64,000 nucleotides of DNA from positions 39,005 to 103,004 of the forward strand of contig NZ_JAFA01000029.1 of NCBI RefSeq assembly GCF_000519185.1. Reading direction: 5' to 3'. The stretch's first letter is position 1; each line of letters begins with the position of its first letter. Of this stretch, positions 33,561-42,111 are shown piece by piece. Made by a program: the position numbers and the translations under genes. The stretch is from Paraburkholderia nodosa DSM 21604. GTDB lineage: Bacteria; Pseudomonadota; Gammaproteobacteria; Burkholderiales; Burkholderiaceae. The notes beneath the pieces were generated by a model that saw nothing but the letters and a program-made list of their open reading frames with translations, was not told the origin of the DNA and did not search any database.

Positions 33561-35211
33561 CAAAACCACCGTCGGCGAACTGATCGCCGCCTTCCTCGAA
33601 CAATGTGGAGTCCGAACCGCGTTCGGCGTGATCTCGATCCACAACATGCCGATTCTCGACGCCATCGGGACGCGCGGCAACATCCGCTACGTCGGCGCGC
33701 GCGGCGAAGCGGGCGCGGTCAACATGGCGGACGGCCTTGCGCGCGTCTCGGGCGGCCTCGGCGTGGCGTTCACCAGCACGGGCACGGCGGCGGGCAACGC
33801 GGCGGGCGCAATGGTCGAGGCGCTCACGGCAGGCACGGCGCTGCTCCATATCACCGGCCAGATCGAAACCGAATACCTCGATCAGGACCTCGCGTACATT
33901 CACGAGGCGCCCGATCAACTGAGCATGCTGTCGTCGATTTCGAAGGCCGCGTTCCGCGTGCGTTCGGTCGAGACCGCGCTGCCCACTATCCGCGAAGCGG
34001 TGCGTGTGGCGCAGACGGCGCCGAGCGGCCCGGTGAGCGTGGAGATTCCCATCGACATTCAGGCGGCGCTCACCGACTGGCCAACCGATCTCACCGCGCC
34101 GCACCTCACGACGCTCACGCACGACGAAGCGCGCGTGGAGCAACTCGCCAGCGAACTCGCGAAGGCGAAACGCCCGCTGCTGTGGCTGGGCGGCGGCACG
34201 CGTCATGCGCGCGCCGCGGTGGAGAGGCTCGTTGCGCTTGGCTTTGGCGTGGTGACGAGCGTGCAGGGCCGCGGCGTGCTGCCCGAAGATCATCCGGCCA
34301 CGCTCGGCGCGTTCAACGTGAGCCCCTCGGTCGAGCGCCTGTACAAGACCTGCGACGCGATGCTGGTGGTGGGCTCGCGCCTGCGCGGCAACGAAACGCT
34401 CAAGTACAAGCTCGCGCTGCCGCAGCCGCTCTATCGCATCGACGCCGACGCGCTCGCTGACAATCGCGGCTACCGTAACGCGCTGTTCGTGCATGGCGAC
34501 GCCGCGCGTGTGCTCGACGCGCTCGCCACGCGCCTGGAAAGCCGCATCAAGGTCGATCCGCAATTCGCCGCCGATATTGCCGAGGCGCGCGAAATCGCCG
34601 TGGCGGAAACGGCCAAGGGTCTCGGTCCTTACCGCCGTCTCGTGGAAGCGCTGCAGCGCGCCGTGGGCCGCGATTACAACTGGGTGCGCGACGTCACGAT
34701 CTCGAACAGCACGTGGGGCAACCGCCTCTTGAAGATCTTCACGCCGCGCGCGGGCGTGCATGCGCTCGGCGGCGGCATCGGTCAGGGCATGCAGATGGCG
34801 ATCGGCGCGGCGCTCGCGAACGCCGCCGCGAAGACCGTGTGCCTCGTGGGCGACGGCGGCCTGATGGTGAACGTCGGCGAACTCGCAACGGCCGTGCAGG
34901 AAAAGGCCAATGTGATGATCGTGCTGATGAACGACCAGTGCTACGGCGTGATCCGCAACATCCAGGACGCGCAATACGGCGGCCGCCGCATGTATGTCGA
35001 TCTGCACCAGCCGGAGTTCTCGCAGTTCTGCGCGAGCCTTGGCCTCAAGCACTACCGGCTTTCGTCGCTCGACGACGCCGACACGGTGATTCGCGAAGGC
35101 ATCGCGTTCGAAGGCCCCGTGTTGCTCGAAGTGGACATGAAGGCCGTGGGCAGCTTCGAGACGGCGTTCGCGGGGCCGCCGGTGCGCAAGGAGGAGCCCC
35201 AACATGCATAA
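33553..35211 (+). CDS. Thiamine-diphosphate-dependent enzyme (acetolactate synthase/decarboxylase type)
   Basis: 552 residues with the three-domain ThDP fold: pyrimidine-domain Glu52 in VGARGEAGAVNMADG, a central domain with RPLLWLGGGTRHA, and the ThDP/Mg motif GDGGLMVNVGELATA then VLMNDQCYG. It probably decarboxylates or ligates a 2-oxo acid. Neither FAD-binding nor acetolactate synthase-specific residues can be judged by eye. ATG at 33553 with a GGAGG site at 33538-33542. Overlaps the aspartate dehydrogenase gene by 8 bp, suggesting consecutive or complexed steps. Confidence 0.9.
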   Translation: MSNKTTVGELIAAFLEQCGVRTAFGVISIHNMPILDAIGTRGNIRYVGARGEAGAVNMADGLARVSGGLGVAFTSTGTAAGNAAGAMVEALTAGTALLHITGQIETEYLDQDLAYIHEAPDQLSMLSSISKAAFRVRSVETALPTIREAVRVAQTAPSGPVSVEIPIDIQAALTDWPTDLTAPHLTTLTHDEARVEQLASELAKAKRPLLWLGGGTRHARAAVERLVALGFGVVTSVQGRGVLPEDHPATLGAFNVSPSVERLYKTCDAMLVVGSRLRGNETLKYKLALPQPLYRIDADALADNRGYRNALFVHGDAARVLDALATRLESRIKVDPQFAADIAEAREIAVAETAKGLGPYRRLVEALQRAVGRDYNWVRDVTISNSTWGNRLLKIFTPRAGVHALGGGIGQGMQMAIGAALANAAAKTVCLVGDGGLMVNVGELATAVQEKANVMIVLMNDQCYGVIRNIQDAQYGGRRMYVDLHQPEFSQFCASLGLKHYRLSSLDDADTVIREGIAFEGPVLLEVDMKAVGSFETAFAGPPVRKEEPQHA

Positions 35212-36031
35212 CGGCCACGCCGTGCCGCACGCACCCATCGACATCGCGATGATCGGCTTCGGTGCGATCGGGCAGACCGTGTATCGCGCGGTCGCCGCCG
35301 ATCCGCTTGTGCACGTCTCGCACGTGATCGTGCCCGAACACCACGCCGCTGCCGTGCGCGAACTGGTGGACGGCGCGGTGGAGGTGGTGTCGTCGGTGCA
35401 CGCGCTTTCCACGCGGCCGCACTTCGCGCTCGAATGCGCCGGTCATGCGGCGCTCGTCGATCATGTCGTGCCGCTCTTGCAAAGCGGCACGGATTGCGCG
35501 GTAGCCTCGATCGGCGCGCTTTCCGATCTCGAACTGCTCGAACGCCTCTCGCACGCCGCCGACGAAGGCGACGCCACGCTCACGCTGCTTTCGGGCGCGA
35601 TTGGCGGTATCGACGCGCTTTCCGCGGCGAAGCTGGGCGGCCTCGACGAAGTGCTGTACACGGGCCGCAAGCCGCCGCTCGGCTGGCTCGATACGCCCGC
35701 GGAACAGGTCTGCGACCTGCGTGCGCTCACGCAGGAGCAGGTGATTTTCGAAGGCAGCGCGCGCGAAGCGGCGCGGCTCTTTCCGAAGAACGCGAACGTG
35801 GCGGCGACCATCGCGCTTGCAGGCCTCGGTCTGGACCAGACGACGGTGCGCCTGATCGCCGATCCGGCGGTGGAGCGCAACGTGCACCGCATCGTGGCGC
35901 GCGGCGCGTTCGGCGAGATGTCGCTGGAAATGTGCGGCAAGCCGCTGCCCGACAACCCGAAGACCTCCGCGCTCACTGCGTATAGCGCGATTCGCGCACT
36001 GCGCAACCGGGCCGCGCGCTGCGTGATTTGA
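35204..36031 (+). CDS. nadX: L-aspartate dehydrogenase-like protein
   Basis: 275 residues. Rossmann motif GFGAIGQTVYRA, then ECAGHAALVDHV, SGAIGGIDALSAAK, FPKNANVAATIALAGLGL and the active-site His228 in NVHRIVARG, all hallmarks of the NAD(P)-dependent aspartate dehydrogenase family (TM1643, Pseudomonas aeruginosa NadX). Known members interconvert aspartate and oxaloacetate/iminoaspartate with ammonia. Location inside an aromatic catabolic run, next to a ThDP enzyme, suggests it acts on an amino- or imino-acid produced by ring breakdown. That is inference. Confidence 0.88.
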   Translation: MHNGHAVPHAPIDIAMIGFGAIGQTVYRAVAADPLVHVSHVIVPEHHAAAVRELVDGAVEVVSSVHALSTRPHFALECAGHAALVDHVVPLLQSGTDCAVASIGALSDLELLERLSHAADEGDATLTLLSGAIGGIDALSAAKLGGLDEVLYTGRKPPLGWLDTPAEQVCDLRALTQEQVIFEGSAREAARLFPKNANVAATIALAGLGLDQTTVRLIADPAVERNVHRIVARGAFGEMSLEMCGKPLPDNPKTSALTAYSAIRALRNRAARCVI

Positions 36032-36056
36032 AGCGAACAGATGTGAGACCCCAACG

Positions 36057-37550
36057 ATGACTTCATTCGATACGAGCCTCATCCCGAACAGCGATATTCT
36101 GATCGGCGGCGAGTGGCGCCAGGGCCGCGCAGCGCCTTTTTCGAGCCTTTATCCGGCAGACCAGTCGGTGAACATGGTGGTCTCGACGGCGAGCGCCGAA
36201 GACGCAAGCATTGCGGTCGAGAAGGCGCACGAGGCATGGAAGCAGGGAGAATGGGCCGGCATGAAGCCGCATCTGCGCGCGCTCGTGCTCTATCGCATCG
36301 CCGAGCTCATCATGCAGCGCCACGAAGCGCTCGCGCAGCTGCAGCGCCGCGACAACGGCAAGCCGATCGGCGAAACGCGCGTGCTGGTGGCGAGCGCGGC
36401 GAACACGTTCCGCTATTTCGCGGCGTGCCTCGAAACGCTCGACGACGATCTTACGCCCTCGCGCGGCGACTACCTGACGATGAGCGTATACGAGCCGATT
36501 GGCGTTGTGGCGGCGATCACGCCGTGGAATTCGCCGATCGCCTCCGACGCGCAAAAGCTCGCGCCGGCGCTCGCGGCCGGCAACGCGGTGGTGCTCAAGC
36601 CCGCCGAAGTCACGCCGCTCGCTTCGCTCGCACTCGCACGCATCTGCGAGGAAGCGGGCGTGCCCAAGGGCATGTTGAGCGTGCTGCCCGGCAAGGGCTC
36701 GGTGATCGGCGACGTGCTGGTGCGCCATCCGCTCGTGAAGAAGGTGTCGTTTACGGGCGGCACCGAAGTGGGCCGCGGCATCGCGCGCATTGCAGCGGAA
36801 AAGCTCATGCCGGTGTCGCTGGAGCTGGGCGGCAAGTCGCCGACCATCGTGTTCGAAGACGCCGATCTCGACCATGCCGTGAACGGCGTGCTGTACGGCA
36901 TCTTCAGTTCGTCGGGTGAGGCGTGTATTGCCGGATCGCGCCTCTTCGTGCAGCGCCCGATTTACGACGCGTTCATGAAGCGCCTCGTAGAGGGCGCGCG
37001 CAAGCTGCGCGTGGGCGACCCGTCGCGCGAGAACACGCAGATGGGCCCGCTCATTACGGCGAAGCACCGCGAGTCGGTGGAACGCTATGTGGCGCTCGGC
37101 CTGGACGAAGGCGGCCGGCTGCTGTGTGGCGGCGAGCGCCCGGTGGGCGACGCTCGTGAGAACGGCTTTTTCTATCAGCCGACCATTCTGGAAGGACTCC
37201 GGAACAACGCGCGCATCTGCCAGGAAGAGATTTTCGGGCCGGTGCTCGTGGCGATGCCTTTCGACGACGAAGCGGCGTTGATCGAAGAAGCGAACGACAG
37301 CGTGTTCGGCCTCGCCGCCGGCATCTGGACGCGCGACTACAAACGCGCGTGGCGCGTCGCGCGCAAGCTCGAAGCGGGCACCGTGTGGATCAACACGTAC
37401 AAGCTGTTCTCGATCTCCACGCCGTTCTCGGGCTGGAAGGAGAGCGGCATGGGCCGCGAGAAAGGGCGGCTCGGCATTCGTGAATACATGCAGCAAAAGA
37501 GCCTCTACTGGGGCTTGAACGACGCACCGCTGCCCTGGGCCAACGCCTGA
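36057..37550 (+). CDS. Aldehyde dehydrogenase (NAD(P)-dependent)
   Basis: 497 residues, standard ALDH length. Asn157 in TPWNSP, Glu256 in LELGGKSP and nucleophile Cys290 in SSGEACIAGSR are in place; C-terminal FSGWKESGMGREKG is typical. Likely oxidises a semialdehyde from ring cleavage, as hydroxymuconic-semialdehyde dehydrogenases do. Own ribosome region 25 bp behind the previous gene. Confidence 0.93.
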   Translation: MTSFDTSLIPNSDILIGGEWRQGRAAPFSSLYPADQSVNMVVSTASAEDASIAVEKAHEAWKQGEWAGMKPHLRALVLYRIAELIMQRHEALAQLQRRDNGKPIGETRVLVASAANTFRYFAACLETLDDDLTPSRGDYLTMSVYEPIGVVAAITPWNSPIASDAQKLAPALAAGNAVVLKPAEVTPLASLALARICEEAGVPKGMLSVLPGKGSVIGDVLVRHPLVKKVSFTGGTEVGRGIARIAAEKLMPVSLELGGKSPTIVFEDADLDHAVNGVLYGIFSSSGEACIAGSRLFVQRPIYDAFMKRLVEGARKLRVGDPSRENTQMGPLITAKHRESVERYVALGLDEGGRLLCGGERPVGDARENGFFYQPTILEGLRNNARICQEEIFGPVLVAMPFDDEAALIEEANDSVFGLAAGIWTRDYKRAWRVARKLEAGTVWINTYKLFSISTPFSGWKESGMGREKGRLGIREYMQQKSLYWGLNDAPLPWANA

Positions 37551-37625
37551 GGGCGCGTGACCCGCTACGCATGGGACCGCACTGAGCGTGAAAGCGCCAG
37601 CTGCGGTCGACAGGAGACAAGCAAC

Positions 37626-38588
37626 ATGACGATACTCGGCATCGAACAGATTACATACGGCGTGGCGGACCTCGAAACCTGCCTCCGCTTTTTCGCGGAT
37701 TGGGGCTTGAAGGAAACCGCGCACGACGAAACGCGCGCTCGCTTCGAAACGCTCAACGGCTGCACCGTGCTCGTGGTCGACGCGAACGATGCAACGCTCC
37801 CCGCCGCGTTCGAAGCGGGCCCGACGCTGCGCGAAGTGACGTGGGGCGTGGCCACCCGCGCGGAACTCGACGCGCTGCGCGAACGCCTGAAGGACCAGCC
37901 CGGTTACTACAGCGAAGCCGACGCGGTGGGCTGCTTCGACCCGGCCGGCATGGCGATCCGCGTGGAAGTCACGCGCCGGCGCGAGATCGACGTGAAGGGC
38001 TCGCCTTCGAACGTCTGGGGGCAGACGCTGCGCGTGGACCAGCCCTCGCCGGTCTATGAGCGCGCGGAGCCGGTGGAAGTGGGCCACGTGGTGTTCTTCA
38101 CGAACTGCCTGGCCGAGCAGGAAAAGTTCTATCACGAACGGCTCGGCTTCGAGACCTCGGACCGTTATCCGAACCGCGGCGCGTTCATGCGCTGCGCGCC
38201 GCACGGTGGCCACCACGACCTGTTCCTGCTCGCGCTGCCCGACGGCAAGAAGGGCCTGAATCACGTGGCGTTCACGGTGCGCGATATCCATGAGGTGTTC
38301 GGCGGCGGCCTGCATATCAGCCGCTGCGGCTGGACCACGCAGCTCGGTCCTGGCCGGCATCCGGTATCGTCCGCTTACTTCTGGTACTTCAAAAACCCGG
38401 CGGGCGGCCTGATCGAGTATTACGCCGACGAAGACGTGCTCACGCCCGAATGGCAGCCGCGCGATTTCGAGCCGGGCCCCACCGTGTTCGCGGAGTGGGC
38501 CGTGGACGGCGGCCTCGACGGCAATACGCGCCGCCAGAAGCACGCCGAAGCGCCGCAAGGCAAGTTCATGACGGAGCGCAAGCCATGA
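37626..38588 (+). CDS. Extradiol ring-cleavage dioxygenase (type I, VOC fold)
   Basis: 320 residues, two tandem VOC modules as in catechol 2,3-dioxygenase and 2,3-dihydroxybiphenyl dioxygenase. Iron ligands His154 (VGHVVFF), His213 (LNHVAFT) and Glu264 (GLIEYYAD) lie in the catalytic C-terminal module; His195 or His196 of GGHHDLF and Tyr251 are candidate acid/base residues. It should cleave a catechol-like intermediate adjacent to a hydroxyl. The start at 37626 follows AGGAGACAAGCAAC. ATGA overlap with the reductase gene. Confidence 0.9.
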   Translation: MTILGIEQITYGVADLETCLRFFADWGLKETAHDETRARFETLNGCTVLVVDANDATLPAAFEAGPTLREVTWGVATRAELDALRERLKDQPGYYSEADAVGCFDPAGMAIRVEVTRRREIDVKGSPSNVWGQTLRVDQPSPVYERAEPVEVGHVVFFTNCLAEQEKFYHERLGFETSDRYPNRGAFMRCAPHGGHHDLFLLALPDGKKGLNHVAFTVRDIHEVFGGGLHISRCGWTTQLGPGRHPVSSAYFWYFKNPAGGLIEYYADEDVLTPEWQPRDFEPGPTVFAEWAVDGGLDGNTRRQKHAEAPQGKFMTERKP

Positions 38589-39826
38589 GCGCGATACCTG
38601 AAAACGCCACAACGGAGGCACCGCGTACCGTCGTCGTGATCGGCGGCGGCCAGGCCGCGGGCTGGGTCGTGAAGACGCTGCGCAAGGAGGGCTACCAAGG
38701 CCGCCTCGTGATGATCGCCGACGAAGTGCATCTGCCGTACGAGCGTCCGCCGCTTTCCAAGGCCGTGCTCGCGGGCGAAGCCGATATCGAAACGGTGCGG
38801 ATCGCGAAGCCCGATGAATTCGCCGCGCTCAACGTCGAAACGTGGCAACCCGACTGCGCGACGTCCATCGACCGCGCAACGCGCGTGGTGACCACGCGAT
38901 CGGGGCGCGAAGTGAAGTACGACCGGCTCGTGATCGCCACGGGCGGCGCGGCGCGCAAGCTGCCCGCGAGCGTGGCGAACAGCGCCCATGTGACGTACCT
39001 GCGCACGCTGGACGAAGCGCTGGCGCTCGGCGAGCGTTTGCGCAACAGCCAGCGTGTGCTGGTGGTCGGCGGCGGCTGGATCGGCCTCGAAGTCGCCGCG
39101 ACGGCGCGCAAGCTCGGCGTGCAGGCGACCGTGGTGGAGGGCGCGCCGCGCCTGTGCGCCCGCTCGTTGCCGGAGGAGGTGTCGCGTTTCCTGCTCGATT
39201 TGCACCACGCGAACGGCGTGGATGTGCGCCTGAATGCGATGTTGCTCACGCTCGAAGACCGGGCCGAAGGCGGCGTTCGCGCAACCTTCGCGGACGGCAG
39301 CACGCTCGACGCCGATTTCGCCGTTGCCGGCATCGGCCTTGCACCGCACACGGCGCTCGCCGTTGCGGCAGGGCTTTCGGTGGACGACGGCATCGTGGTG
39401 GACGAATTCGGAGAAACATCGGATTCCTGCATATTCGCCTGCGGCGACGTGGCGAACCATCCGAACGCGTGGCTCAAGCGCCGCGTGCGGCTCGAATCGT
39501 GGGCCAACGCGCAGAACCAGGCCATTGCGGCGGCAAAAGCCGTGCTCGGCGTGAAGACGCCGTATGCGGAAATTCCGTGGTTCTGGTCCGATCAGTACGA
39601 CGTGAACCTGCAGATCCTCGGCGACCTTCCCGCTGGCGTCGCGCCGGTGCTGCGCGGCAGCCTCGAAGAGAAGCGCGCTTCGCTCTTCTTCGTGGAAGAC
39701 GGCCATCTGCGCGGCGTCATCGCCATCAACGCCGCACGCGAACTCAAGCTCGCGCGCAAATGGATGAGCCAGGGGCGCGCGGTGGATCTCGCCGCCCTCG
39801 TCGACACCAGCAAGGCGCTCGCTTAA
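38585..39826 (+). CDS. FAD-dependent ferredoxin reductase of the Rieske system
   Basis: 413 residues, glutathione-reductase-like fold. FAD motif VVVIGGGQAAGWV, NAD motif VLVVGGGWIGLEVA, the FAD-binding CGDVAN and the family phrase PYERPPLSKAVL are those of ferredoxin-NAD reductases (BphA4/rubredoxin-reductase group). It would reduce the Rieske ferredoxin at 27845 with NADH. Gene overlaps the dioxygenase stop by 4 bp. The electron-transfer genes sit at opposite ends of the run. Confidence 0.93.
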   Translation: MSAIPENATTEAPRTVVVIGGGQAAGWVVKTLRKEGYQGRLVMIADEVHLPYERPPLSKAVLAGEADIETVRIAKPDEFAALNVETWQPDCATSIDRATRVVTTRSGREVKYDRLVIATGGAARKLPASVANSAHVTYLRTLDEALALGERLRNSQRVLVVGGGWIGLEVAATARKLGVQATVVEGAPRLCARSLPEEVSRFLLDLHHANGVDVRLNAMLLTLEDRAEGGVRATFADGSTLDADFAVAGIGLAPHTALAVAAGLSVDDGIVVDEFGETSDSCIFACGDVANHPNAWLKRRVRLESWANAQNQAIAAAKAVLGVKTPYAEIPWFWSDQYDVNLQILGDLPAGVAPVLRGSLEEKRASLFFVEDGHLRGVIAINAARELKLARKWMSQGRAVDLAALVDTSKALA

Positions 39827-39865
39827 CCCCTCATATACGAGACAACACGGGACGGGATCACAGGC

Positions 39866-41293
39866 ATGAGAACCCTCGATAACTCCATCTGCCATCGCGG
39901 CGGCGCCGCCATGTACGAGCCGCTCAGCGACGCGACCGGTGTGCCCCACACGCGCGGGTCGATCATCGCGCGGCTCGAACGGCTGCCGACCAACGCCATG
40001 CTGGTGCGCGCGCGTATCCTCATCGGCCTCGCCACGTTCTTCGACGGCTTCGACGTGATCGCTATCGCCGCGACATTGCCGATCCTGATCCAGAAGTGGC
40101 ATCTCACGCCGTGGGAAATCGGCTTTCTGATCGCGTCGGGCTCGGTCGGGCAGTTGTTCGGCGCGTTTCTGTTCCCGTGGCTCGCGGAACGCCACGGCCG
40201 CGTGCGCGCGATTGCCTGGAGTTCGGGCATCATCGGCGTGACGAGCATTGCGTGCGGTTTCGCGCCGAGCTTCGCCGTGTTCGCGGCACTGCGCGTGGTG
40301 CAAGGCCTGGGCCTCGGCGGCGAGTTGCCCGTGGCCGCGACGTATATCAACGAGGTCAGCCGCGCACATGGCCGTGGACGCTTCGTTCTCCTCTACGAGA
40401 TCGTCTTCCCGGTCGGCCTGCTCGCTTCGAACGCGCTGGGCGCGTGGCTCGTGCCGCGCTTTGGCTGGCAGATCATGTACTTCATCGGTGGCATGCCGCT
40501 CGTGCTGTTCTTCGTGCTGCGCAAGCTCGTGCCGGAGTCGCCGCGCTGGCTCGCGGAACGCGAACGCGTGCAGGAGGCGGATCGCGCCGTGAGCGCGTTC
40601 GAGCGCACCGCGAAGGGTCCGCTCGCGCCGGTCACGAACGCCGCCGAATTCGACGCGCTCGTCGCGCGCCACCCCAAGCGCAGCGTGAAGGACCTGTTCG
40701 GACCCGCGTATCGCAAGCGCACGATCGCGGTGGCCATGCTCTGGATCACCTGCGGTTTCATCCAGTACGGGCTGTCCACCTGGCTGCCCACGATCTATCG
40801 CAACGTCTATCACGCGCCGCTGCAGCTCGCACTCAATCTCGCGGTCGCGGCTTCGGTGCTCGGCGTGCTCGGTTCGCTCGCTTGCGCGCTGCTGGTCGAC
40901 AAGGTGGGTCGCAAGCCAGTGGTCAACGTCTCCTTCGTGCTGTGCGCGATTTCACTCGTGCTGGCCGGCGTGTGCCATGCGATGTCGGTCTACGTGGTCG
41001 CGACGTTTTGCGCGCTGGCGCTGGGCCTGCTCGCCAGCGGCTTCATCACCGCTTACGTCTACACGCCCGAGTTGTATCCCACGAGCATTCGTGCGCTGGG
41101 CTGCGGTGTAGGCGGCGCGTGGCTAAAGGTGGCCGCCATCTTCGCGCCGACGATAGTGTCGAAGACGATGATCGGCGGCAATCTCGACGTGGCGTTCTAT
41201 ATTCTCGCCGCGGTGCCGTTCCTCGCTGCCGTGACGGTGCATTTTCTCGGCATCGAGACGAAGGGGAAGGTGCTCGAGCAACTGGAGGCTTGA
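39866..41293 (+). CDS. MFS transporter, aromatic acid:H+ symporter (AAHS) type
   Basis: 475 residues, about 12 membrane segments. ATFFDGFDVIAIA in helix 1, GSVGQLFGAFLFPWLAERHG in the 2-3 loop and RVVQGLGLGGELPVAATYI are family marks of importers such as PcaK and BenK. It is the last gene before the strong terminator and is the probable inner-membrane importer of the pathway substrate. Confidence 0.9.
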   Translation: MRTLDNSICHRGGAAMYEPLSDATGVPHTRGSIIARLERLPTNAMLVRARILIGLATFFDGFDVIAIAATLPILIQKWHLTPWEIGFLIASGSVGQLFGAFLFPWLAERHGRVRAIAWSSGIIGVTSIACGFAPSFAVFAALRVVQGLGLGGELPVAATYINEVSRAHGRGRFVLLYEIVFPVGLLASNALGAWLVPRFGWQIMYFIGGMPLVLFFVLRKLVPESPRWLAERERVQEADRAVSAFERTAKGPLAPVTNAAEFDALVARHPKRSVKDLFGPAYRKRTIAVAMLWITCGFIQYGLSTWLPTIYRNVYHAPLQLALNLAVAASVLGVLGSLACALLVDKVGRKPVVNVSFVLCAISLVLAGVCHAMSVYVVATFCALALGLLASGFITAYVYTPELYPTSIRALGCGVGGAWLKVAAIFAPTIVSKTMIGGNLDVAFYILAAVPFLAAVTVHFLGIETKGKVLEQLEA

Positions 41294-41325
41294 GCGGCAT
41301 ACCGCGCTCGGGTTCGCTCACCAGC

Positions 41326-41358
41326 AACGGCACGCCAGCAATGGCGTGCCGTTTTTTC
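41326..41358 (+). terminator. Rho-independent terminator ending the catabolic operon
   Basis: Perfect 12-bp stem AACGGCACGCCA (41326-41337), loop GCAA, second arm 41342-41353, followed by a T6 run. It lies 32 bp past the transporter stop. Confidence 0.93.
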
Positions 41359-41401
41359 TTACGCGCCCGGATTGACGGCAGTCGCCAGGCGTCCAGCAAA
41401 T

Positions 41402-41417
41402 ATTCCATAGATGGAAC
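41402..41417. promoter_or_regulatory. IclR-type operator, copy 3 (hydroxylase operon)
   Basis: ATTCCATAGATGGAAC, a near-perfect palindrome, 13 of 16 bases identical to the copy at 27805. It is 250 bp before the [2Fe-2S] subunit gene. Its presence ties that operon to the Rieske operon. Confidence 0.65.
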
Positions 41418-41667
41418 GAGAATGCATATGTGAATTCGAAAGTGCGGCGCTCAAGTGACCAGAACGCTGAAACAAGCCGAAATTCATAGGTGAAACGGCA
41501 AACGCCTGAGTTTCCTCAGTTGAATCTCCCGGCTCAATGAAAGAGACGAACGGCAACTTATTTGGGCCGTCGCGCCATTGCCGGGTATTTTAGGCGCGCC
41601 AAGAATTCCACTCATCGCCAACCGCTTGTCACGCGGCAAAAAGGCGGCGAATCTTGGGAGAAAGCGC

Positions 41668-42111
41668 ATGCAATTCACACTGAACGACCGGCTCTTCGAG
41701 TTCGAAGGCGATCCGGATACGCCCCTGCTTTGGGTAATCCGCGAGTCCGCGGGCCTGACGGGCACCAAGTACGGCTGCGGCATCGGCGCATGCGGGGCTT
41801 GCACCGTGCACCTGGAAGGCGAGGCGACGCGCTCGTGCGTGCTGCCTGTCTCGGCGATAGCGGGCCGCCGTATCACGACCATCGAAGGCCTTGCGCCGCA
41901 AACATCGCATCCGGTGCAACAGGCCTGGATCGCGAAGGATGTGCCGCAATGCGGCTATTGCCAGTCCGGCATGGTGATGGCCGTTGCCGCGCTGCTCACG
42001 CAGCATCCGCACCCCACCGAGGCGCAGATCGACCAGGGCGTGACGAACCTGTGCCGCTGCGCGACCTATCACCGAATTCGCGAGGCCATTCATGTCGCAG
42101 CGAATTCCTGA
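41668..42111 (+). CDS. iorA: Molybdenum hydroxylase, [2Fe-2S] small subunit (isoquinoline 1-oxidoreductase alpha-like)
   Basis: 147 residues. Plant-ferredoxin cluster Cys37, Cys42, Cys45 and Cys57 (CGIGACGAC) and the second cluster Cys95, Cys98, Cys129 and Cys131 (QCGYCQSG, LCRC) are all present. It transfers electrons from the molybdopterin subunit encoded next, with which it overlaps by 20 bp. Family members hydroxylate N-heteroaromatics or aldehydes. Ribosome site GGGAGAAAGCGC. Confidence 0.92.
   Translation: MQFTLNDRLFEFEGDPDTPLLWVIRESAGLTGTKYGCGIGACGACTVHLEGEATRSCVLPVSAIAGRRITTIEGLAPQTSHPVQQAWIAKDVPQCGYCQSGMVMAVAALLTQHPHPTEAQIDQGVTNLCRCATYHRIREAIHVAANS

Larger units (their letters stand above)
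41294..41667. other. 374-bp gap with terminator, operator and promoter
   Basis: Holds the terminator above, the third IclR-type palindrome (41402-41417) and an AT-richer stretch from about 41400 to 41560 that is the likely promoter and leader of the molybdenum hydroxylase genes. No reading frame is supported. Confidence 0.6.

Noticed and set aside
36063..38621. An 852-codon antisense frame across the aldehyde dehydrogenase and dioxygenase genes
   Set aside because: It spans two convincing genes and their junction, has low-complexity composition and no start signal.
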